DNA of 8,661 nt from Flavobacterium psychrophilum (GTDB lineage Bacteria > Bacteroidota > Bacteroidia > Flavobacteriales > Flavobacteriaceae): contig CAMBHH010000146.1 in assembly GCA_945866505.1 (NCBI GenBank), positions 1-8,661 on the forward strand. The letters run 5' to 3'. This document shows positions 1 through 5,019 of the stretch, one piece after another. The notes beneath the pieces were generated by a model. The model was not told the DNA's origin and ran no database searches. It saw only the letters and a list, made by a program, of their open reading frames with translations. The translations under genes and the position numbers were made by a program. The stretch's first letter is position 1. The number at the start of each line of letters is the position of its first letter.

Positions 1-923
1 TCATATTGAACACCAACGCCTGAAATATATTTTCTTACTTTAGGATTAGACAACACTGTTTCGAAAACTTCTAAATCTCGGCTGTTGATGGTGCTAAACC
101 AGATTTGTGCAGGATTTTTATCTTTTACAAACTTTGGCCCTAAATACTCTGAAACAAAATCGCGCATTGCTGGTGCTGTCCAACTGCAATTTGGCCATTG
201 ATTATAGGTGTAAGGTTCGTTTTGAAAATGCACGGCAAATACATTAACTCCTTCTTTTTGATACGCTTGTACGAATTTTGAAAGGTAAAGCGCATAAGCC
301 GACAAGTATTCTTTCTTTTGAATAAATTGGTCGACTGATTTTACGGCTCTATCTTCTGTAAGGTCGTTAAAGGTATTTGGCTTGTTTGCGTAATGTTTGT
401 TGGTTTTCATCCAAGTAGGAGGACTCCAAGGCGATGCCCAAATTTTTAAATCAGGTCTGTATTTTAAAGCGGCTTTGATGTAAGGAATTAGAATGGTTTT
501 GTCTCTTTCGATGTTGAAGTTTTTCATTTCAAAATCGCCATCAACTTCATTCAGAGAATACCAGTTGAACGAGTAATCATTCGCCCCAATTGGCATCCGA
601 CAAAAATTGTATTTAAGCCCTTCGTTTGGATCGAAAAATTCTTTGATTACTTTATCCCGTTCTTTGAATGGTAAAGTATTCAAAGCCTGCCAACCCAATT
701 CATTGAAACAACCGCCCCAACCATCGATGGTTTGTTGTTTTTTGTCAGTCAGTATTTCAATATCGACTGGCGTTGATGCATTGAAGTCATTCAGCTTAAG
801 AACTTCTTTAGTTCTCCAAGGTTGTTTTTCGGTGGTGGAAATCCAGTTTACGTTTTGCGCAAATCCGTTTACTGCTGTTAAAAAGATAATAGCTAATTTG
901 AATCCTATTCTTTTGTTTTTCAT
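1..923 (-). CDS. GH30-family glycoside hydrolase, secreted (3' end beyond window)
   Basis: This is an open frame of 307 codons with no stop before the left edge, so the C-terminal part is missing. GH30 enzymes are retaining hydrolases of beta-linked sugars (glucosylceramidase, beta-1,6-glucanase, xylanase types). The sequence starts with a signal peptide (hydrophobic residues about 8-21, likely cleavage after GFA at 22), so the enzyme is exported. GH30 hallmarks follow: QTIDGWGGCFNE at 64-75, FCRMPIGANDYS at 107-118, WASPWSPPTWMKTN at 162-175, and VHFQNEP at 231-237, where E236 is the expected acid/base. The nucleophile glutamate lies off the window. Full family members are usually about 450-500 residues, so roughly two thirds is present. 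The ATG at 923 is chosen because the signal peptide begins there and the preceding bases are A-rich, as is usual in Bacteroidota. The gene lies 41 bp downstream of the GntR regulator on the same strand, with no clear promoter between them, so co-transcription is likely. Substrate and subfamily cannot be fixed from this fragment. Confidence 0.9.
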   Translation of the reverse strand, partial: MKNKRIGFKLAIIFLTAVNGFAQNVNWISTTEKQPWRTKEVLKLNDFNASTPVDIEILTDKKQQTIDGWGGCFNELGWQALNTLPFKERDKVIKEFFDPNEGLKYNFCRMPIGANDYSFNWYSLNEVDGDFEMKNFNIERDKTILIPYIKAALKYRPDLKIWASPWSPPTWMKTNKHYANKPNTFNDLTEDRAVKSVDQFIQKKEYLSAYALYLSKFVQAYQKEGVNVFAVHFQNEPYTYNQWPNCSWTAPAMRDFVSEYLGPKFVKDKNPAQIWFSTINSRDLEVFETVLSNPKVRKYISGVGVQY

Positions 924-964
924 TTTTATGATTGTTTTTAAATTTAATTGTCAACTCTGAAACT

Positions 965-1975
965 TTATAGGGAATCTCTTAAAATTAAATGTGTTGGTAC
1001 GTATAACTGTGTCGGTTCGCCTTTTGTGATAAATTCGGCGGCTTTTGAACCTAATGCTTTGAAGTCAGTTGAAACCACTGAAATTCCTTTGTAAATAAAT
1101 TTTTTCATTGGCGTTTCATTGTAAGATAAAAACCCAACATCTTTTCCGGGTTGTAGATTTTTTTCTTGGCATTGTTCTAAAAATTGCCCGAGAATCCTGT
1201 CGCTTACACTTATATAGGCTACGTCGCTTTTTATATTGAACTCTTTTGGATTGGTAATAATTTGATATTTAAAATTAAAATCTTCACAATATTTCTTGAA
1301 AAATTGAACTGTTTCTATCGGATGGTTGGTAAAATTGGGATACACAAAGTAGATTTCTTTGTATTTTCTAAAGGGTTCAACAGCATTTATCAATGATATG
1401 TAAAATGACTTTCCAAAATCTTGAAAAACGTAGTTATTTTTAGTAGTTGCATTTATGCTCCAATCAATCAATAATAACTTGTCATTCGGAATCGCTGACA
1501 GTAAAAAAGTACTTTCGTTGTGATTAAAATCCATTACTACATACTTATAATATTTTCCGACACTACTATTAATAATATTTTTGAAATTGTCTAAATGATA
1601 ATGATGAAACTGCACGTCAACAATAAAATTATCGGGTAAATTATTGATAAATGAATGATACAAAACTTCTTTATAAGCCTTAAAAGTGTCTAAAACTAAA
1701 AGAATTTTTCTAGTTTCACCCACAACAAAATATCCTTTATTTGGCACTGATTCAATTACTCCCTGATTCTTTAAAATCGAATAAGCCTTGAAAACAGTGT
1801 CTTTTGAAAGTTTGTTTTCCTTACAAATAGTATTGACTGAAGGTAATAAATCGCCCTTTCTCAGTAGCTTTTCAGCAATGGCATTAGTAATTGAATTTAC
1901 TAATTGCTGATACTTCGGGACATCACTTTCAGAGCTAATAGTAAATTTAAAATTTTTATCATTCATAATTTGCAT
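965..1975 (-). CDS. GntR-family transcriptional regulator with LacI-like effector domain
   Basis: The protein has 336 residues in two parts. Residues about 12-85 form a GntR winged helix-turn-helix: KYQQLVNSITNAIAE, then GDLLPSVNTICKENKLSKDTV, then the wing NQGVIESVPNKGYFV. Residues about 88-336 resemble a periplasmic-binding-protein/LacI-type sensor, with the first strand KILLVLDTF, a late GFLSYNETPMKKF...ISVVSTDF segment and the characteristic ending LILRDSL. This architecture is common in Bacteroidota regulators of sugar-use genes, where a sugar binds the C-terminal domain and changes DNA binding. It is a cytoplasmic DNA-binding protein. The adjacent GH30 gene on the same strand suggests it controls that gene and perhaps more genes to the left; this is inference. 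The start is either ATG 1975 or the in-frame ATG at 1966 (Met4). Neither has a Shine-Dalgarno sequence, and both precede the DNA-binding domain, so the choice is minor. Repeats around the start may be an autoregulatory site. Confidence 0.94.
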   Translation of the reverse strand: MQIMNDKNFKFTISSESDVPKYQQLVNSITNAIAEKLLRKGDLLPSVNTICKENKLSKDTVFKAYSILKNQGVIESVPNKGYFVVGETRKILLVLDTFKAYKEVLYHSFINNLPDNFIVDVQFHHYHLDNFKNIINSSVGKYYKYVVMDFNHNESTFLLSAIPNDKLLLIDWSINATTKNNYVFQDFGKSFYISLINAVEPFRKYKEIYFVYPNFTNHPIETVQFFKKYCEDFNFKYQIITNPKEFNIKSDVAYISVSDRILGQFLEQCQEKNLQPGKDVGFLSYNETPMKKFIYKGISVVSTDFKALGSKAAEFITKGEPTQLYVPTHLILRDSL

Positions 1976-1995
1976 ACTGTACTGTTCTGTTATGC
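1972..1995. promoter_or_regulatory. Repeat cluster overlapping the GntR start (possible operator)
   Basis: Three pentamers sit in tandem on the plus strand at 1976-1990: ACTGT, ACTGT, TCTGT. They are flanked by inverted arms GCATA (1972-1976) and TATGC (1991-1995). The cluster covers the start codon of the regulator, a typical place for autorepression. Two further ACAG copies (the reverse complement of CTGT) lie at 2078-2081 and 2088-2091. On the minus strand a weak TACTTTAG resembles the TAnnTTTG promoter box just upstream of the cluster. All of this is pattern only; short AT-rich repeats arise by chance. Confidence 0.25.
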
Positions 1996-2162
1996 TAAAG
2001 TAGTAATTATTTAATTAAAAAAAAAATCAGAGAAAAAATTAATTTTTTTGAGGTTAACGATTTGCCTATGATTTCGCACAGCACTAAACAGGTAATGTTT
2101 TTAATTTTAGTTTAGCTAATTGTATTTCATACCAAAAAAAAATTGATTACTTTTGACCTAGT
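1976..2162. other. Divergent intergenic region between the GntR and HMG-CoA-lyase-like genes
   Basis: This 187-bp spacer must carry the promoters of both divergent genes. It holds an A10 tract at 2017-2026, an A9 tract at 2134-2142 and a perfect but low-complexity palindrome of A6TT/AAT6 at 2033-2048. A-tracts of this kind bend DNA and are common in flavobacterial promoters. No small ORF or RNA gene was recognised. Confidence 0.6.
2148..2155 (+). promoter_or_regulatory. Possible -7 box TACTTTTG before the HMG-CoA-lyase-like gene
   Basis: TACTTTTG matches the Bacteroidota -7 consensus TAnnTTTG. The nearest upstream TTG (2120-2122) is 25 bp away, slightly longer than the usual 17-23. If used, transcription would begin at or just before the ATG at 2163, giving a nearly leaderless mRNA. 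It may be a chance match. Confidence 0.25.
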
Positions 2163-3026
2163 ATGGAAGCGATAAAAATTATAGAATGTCCTAGAGATGC
2201 GATGCAAGGTATTAAGGCTTTTATTCCGACCGATAGAAAAGTAGCATACATACAGTCGTTGCTTCGCGTCGGTTTTGACAGTATAGATTTTGGGAGTTTT
2301 GTTTCGCCTAAAGCCATTCCGCAAATGCAAGATACAGCCGAAGTTTTGGCACAATTAGATCTTTCAAAAACAGAAAGTAAATTATTGGCTATTATTGCCA
2401 ACACTCAAGGTGCAATCGCCGCTTCACAACATCAACCCATTCAATATTTAGGCTTTCCCTTTTCGATTTCGGAAAATTTCCAAATGCGGAATACGCATAA
2501 AACAATCGCAGAATCTTTAGTAACTTTGCAAGAGATTATCGAAATTGCTAATCAAAGCAATAAAGAGGTTGTTGCATATCTTTCGATGGGATTTGGAAAT
2601 CCGTATGGTGATCCTTGGAATGTCGAAATTGTGGGAGAATGGACAGAAAAACTTTCGAATATGGGCGTAAAAATTATATCTCTTTCTGATACTATTGGGA
2701 GTTCAACTCCTGATGTGATTGATTTTTTGTTCTTGCATTTAATTACTAAATATCCAAAAATTGAATTTGGCGCCCATTTGCACACCACTCCAGATAAATG
2801 GTTTGAGAAAATTGACGCTGCTTACAATGCGGGTTGCCGACGTTTTGATGGCGCAATTCAAGGTTTTGGAGGATGCCCAATGGCGAAAGACATATTGATT
2901 GGAAATATGCCAACTGAGAAATTGCTAACCTATTTTAATTCAAAGAGGGAAAATACTAATTTGAGTGCGATGAGTTTTGAAAGTGCGTATAATGAAGTTT
3001 CAAAATTGTTTGGCTCATTTCATTGA
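2163..3026 (+). CDS. Hydroxymethylglutaryl-CoA lyase-like enzyme (DRE-TIM metallolyase)
   Basis: The protein has 287 residues, close to the 295-300 of bacterial HMG-CoA lyases, which split HMG-CoA into acetyl-CoA and acetoacetate in leucine breakdown. It is a single cytoplasmic TIM-barrel domain. Conserved parts are IIECPRDAMQ (R11 and D12, matching human R41 and D42), SFVSPKAIPQM at 45-55, SLSDTIGSSTP at 173-183, the metal pair HLH (H205, H207), the loop GFGGCPMA with C238 (human C266), and GN at 247-248 (human N275). All four expected metal ligands (D12, H205, H207, N248) are therefore present. Differences are D42 in place of the family Glu (human E72), loss of the Cys in the strand equivalent to SCALGCP (here LSMGFGNP), and HLHTTP instead of HCHDTYG. 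The start is firm because the first barrel strand begins at residue 4. It is divergent from the GntR gene and 54 bp upstream of a lipoprotein gene. A related acyl-CoA lyase with another substrate is possible. Confidence 0.86.
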   Translation: MEAIKIIECPRDAMQGIKAFIPTDRKVAYIQSLLRVGFDSIDFGSFVSPKAIPQMQDTAEVLAQLDLSKTESKLLAIIANTQGAIAASQHQPIQYLGFPFSISENFQMRNTHKTIAESLVTLQEIIEIANQSNKEVVAYLSMGFGNPYGDPWNVEIVGEWTEKLSNMGVKIISLSDTIGSSTPDVIDFLFLHLITKYPKIEFGAHLHTTPDKWFEKIDAAYNAGCRRFDGAIQGFGGCPMAKDILIGNMPTEKLLTYFNSKRENTNLSAMSFESAYNEVSKLFGSFH

Positions 3027-3080
3027 ATACTAGAATTAAATAAGTTTCGTTAAATATTAAATGTTTAATACAATAGTCTT

Positions 3081-3620
3081 ATGAATAAATTTTTTGGAAT
3101 ACTTGTCTTATTGATATCATTTATTTCATGTTCAAGCGATTTGGACTTTAATCAATCCAGTGATTTAAAGGTGAATCCGGTTTTTGTGGGTAATCTTGGC
3201 TCTTTTGATTTTCAAGCCCCTCAATTCGTAAGCAGTGGTATCGAACAAACCTTGGTTTCAGATACATTTCTTTTCGATATCGCTAAATATAAAGATTTAA
3301 CAGAAAATCTCAGTAGAGCTGATTTGGATTTTGAATTCACAAACACAATAAACCGAGCATACTTGGTTTCAATCAATTTTTTGGATGATAAGGATGTAAA
3401 AGTCTTGCCTTCAATTTTAATGACTGTTCCAGCTTATTCCGGCAGTCCAAATCAGGTTACAAGAAAAGAAATATTTGAAAACACTGAGCTCGATAAATTT
3501 AGATTAACCCATAAAATAGGATTCGAAGTTTTGATGTTACCAGGAACCCCTCTGACTAACACTAGTTTGGGTAGTCTAAAAATGCGTTCAAGTGCCACTA
3601 TTTATTTTCTGACAAAATGA
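3081..3620 (+). CDS. Predicted outer-membrane lipoprotein, function unknown
   Basis: I do not recognise a named family. The 179-residue protein opens with a lipoprotein signal peptide: MNK, a hydrophobic stretch at 4-15, then FISC with C17 as the expected lipidated cysteine. The -3 residue is Phe, a little unusual but tolerated in this phylum. The residues after Cys, SSDLD, are Ser/Asp-rich, which resembles the acidic export tag of surface-exposed Bacteroidota lipoproteins; surface location is only an inference. The rest is soluble, mostly beta-like sequence (for example LDFEFTNTINRAYLVSINFLD, with the alternating pattern of a small beta-sandwich) and has no further cysteine or obvious catalytic motif. 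Its TGA stop overlaps the ATG of the following barrel gene (ATGA, 3617-3620), a strong sign of translational coupling and joint function. The spacer to the lyase-like gene holds no clear terminator, so readthrough is possible. Confidence 0.75.
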   Translation: MNKFFGILVLLISFISCSSDLDFNQSSDLKVNPVFVGNLGSFDFQAPQFVSSGIEQTLVSDTFLFDIAKYKDLTENLSRADLDFEFTNTINRAYLVSINFLDDKDVKVLPSILMTVPAYSGSPNQVTRKEIFENTELDKFRLTHKIGFEVLMLPGTPLTNTSLGSLKMRSSATIYFLTK

Positions 3621-5008
3621 AAAAATTTTGGTTAAGTTTAATTCTAATGATAACTTTTACTTGTTTTTCTCAAAACAAGCAGATTTTATATAATTTCAAT
3701 TCCGTGCCACAATCTATGATGGTAAATCCAGGCTCTGATGTTAGTTACAATTGGTTCGTTGGAATTCCATTGTTGTCCGGATTTTCTGCAAATATAGGAT
3801 CTAATGGTTTTTCTGCTCATGATTTGTTTGCCAATAACGGAGTCGATTTTAATGCTAAATTGCGTAATGTTCTGTTCGCAACGTCTAAAAAAGACTTGAT
3901 TTCTATCAACGAACAATTAGAGATCTTTAGTGGTGGTTTTAAATTAGGCGATTGGCAAAGCAGTGAGTACGTGTCATTTGGAATATATCAAGAAGCCAAT
4001 TTTTTAACCTATATTCCTAAAGATATTGCCATTCTGGCTTTAGATGGAAATAAAGATTATTTGGGGAAAGTTTTTGATCTGGGTGATTTGAATTTTAAAG
4101 GCGAGTTACTATCTGTTTTTCATTTGGGATATCATAAAAAGATTGACGAAAAACTAGTACTTGGGACTCGATTGAAGATTTATTCTAGTATCTTCAATTT
4201 GTCTTCTACAGCAAATTCTGGCTATTTTTACACTACTCAGGGCACAGGTTCTATTTATGACCAAGTTGTTTCGGCTAATATACTAGTAAACACTTCTGGA
4301 TTGACAAATAATATTAACGGTTCCTCAGAAGAGATAACAAGCAACATCTTGAAAAAAACTCTTTTAGGAGGCAATCTTGGCTTAGGATTAGATTTAGGAC
4401 TGACTTATTATCCAAAAGAAAACCTTCAATTTACAGCTAGTGTACTTGATATTGGTTTTATAAGTCATACCAAAGAAACTGAAAGTTATCGTTATAAAGG
4501 CTATTACAATTATGTTGGATTAACCCCCGATTTTAATCCAAACAATAACATTGACATTTTGGATGAATTCAGAAAAGCCATCCCTTTGGATACTTTAAAT
4601 ACAAAATTTACAACTTGGCGACCAATAAAATTAAACACTTCAGTTCAATATTCGTTTGGAGATGCGCGAAGCTCCGATTGCAATTGCACTAGTGATAATG
4701 AAAATAAATATCCCAATGCAATAGGTGCACAATTATTTGTGATGTCAATGCCACGAACTCCTTTACTGGCTTTGACAGCTTTTTACAGAAAAGAAATTTT
4801 CGATTCTTTAGAGATGAAAGCAACTTATACGATAGATACTTTCTCTGCAAAAAATATTGGATTAGGATTGTCAACAACCCTTGGAAAAGTCAATTTTTAT
4901 TTGCTCGCTGACAATCTTTTAGAATACTCGGATATTTCTAAAGCCAATAGTTTATCCTTTCAAATAGGGCTCAATTTTATTTTTCCAGATAAAAATACAC
5001 CAGAGTAA
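3617..5008 (+). CDS. DUF5723-like outer-membrane beta-barrel protein
   Basis: The protein has 463 residues. A type I signal peptide covers about residues 1-18 (hydrophobic LSLILMITFTCFS, then QNK). The mature part has many short amphipathic strands ending in aromatic residues and rich in Gly, such as LLSVFHLGYHKKIDEKLVLGTRLKIY, GGNLGLGLDLGLTYYPKENLQFTASVLDIGF and NIGLGLSTTLGKVNFYLLADNLLEY. It closes with SLSFQIGLNFIF, an aromatic-terminated last strand typical of outer-membrane barrels, plus a short DKNTPE tail. The N-terminal pattern NFNSVPQSMMVNPG and the GNLGLGLDLGLTYYP segment match what I remember of DUF5723 proteins of Bacteroidota; a profile search would settle this. One loop has a C-x-C pair (C355, C357) in an acidic stretch. 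Type IX secretion proteins of the PorP/SprF and PorV types have a similar barrel style, but their signature segments are not seen. Role unknown; the coupled lipoprotein is the likely partner. Confidence 0.75.
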   Translation: MKKFWLSLILMITFTCFSQNKQILYNFNSVPQSMMVNPGSDVSYNWFVGIPLLSGFSANIGSNGFSAHDLFANNGVDFNAKLRNVLFATSKKDLISINEQLEIFSGGFKLGDWQSSEYVSFGIYQEANFLTYIPKDIAILALDGNKDYLGKVFDLGDLNFKGELLSVFHLGYHKKIDEKLVLGTRLKIYSSIFNLSSTANSGYFYTTQGTGSIYDQVVSANILVNTSGLTNNINGSSEEITSNILKKTLLGGNLGLGLDLGLTYYPKENLQFTASVLDIGFISHTKETESYRYKGYYNYVGLTPDFNPNNNIDILDEFRKAIPLDTLNTKFTTWRPIKLNTSVQYSFGDARSSDCNCTSDNENKYPNAIGAQLFVMSMPRTPLLALTAFYRKEIFDSLEMKATYTIDTFSAKNIGLGLSTTLGKVNFYLLADNLLEYSDISKANSLSFQIGLNFIFPDKNTPE

Positions 5009-5019
5009 ATCCTGATTTA
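5006..5019. terminator. Short palindrome across two convergent stop codons (weak terminator candidate)
   Basis: TAAATC (5006-5011) and GATTTA (5014-5019) are perfect inverted arms around CT. The left arm contains the TAA of the barrel gene, and the right arm contains the TAA of the minus-strand ATPase gene. The stem is short, AT-rich and tightly looped. The plus strand continues with a T-rich TTTTCC, but the minus strand has no U-tract. It may be only a coincidence of two stop codons; no better terminator is visible in the 8-bp spacer. Confidence 0.2.

Noticed and set aside
607..960. 117-codon plus-strand ORF
   Set aside because: It lies antisense to the GH30 gene, which has a signal peptide and clear family motifs; the ORF's translation shows no recognisable domain.
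2033..2048. A6TT/AAT6 palindrome as a terminator
   Set aside because: It lies between the start regions of two divergent genes, where no transcript needs to end, and is pure A/T low complexity.
2127..2404. Two minus-strand ORFs of 75 and 85 codons
   Set aside because: Both are shadows of the start of the HMG-CoA-lyase-like gene in other frames and have no support of their own.
3081..5008. SusD/SusC nutrient-uptake pair
   Set aside because: The lipoprotein is far too short for SusD (about 500 residues). The barrel is far too short for SusC (about 1000) and has no plug domain.
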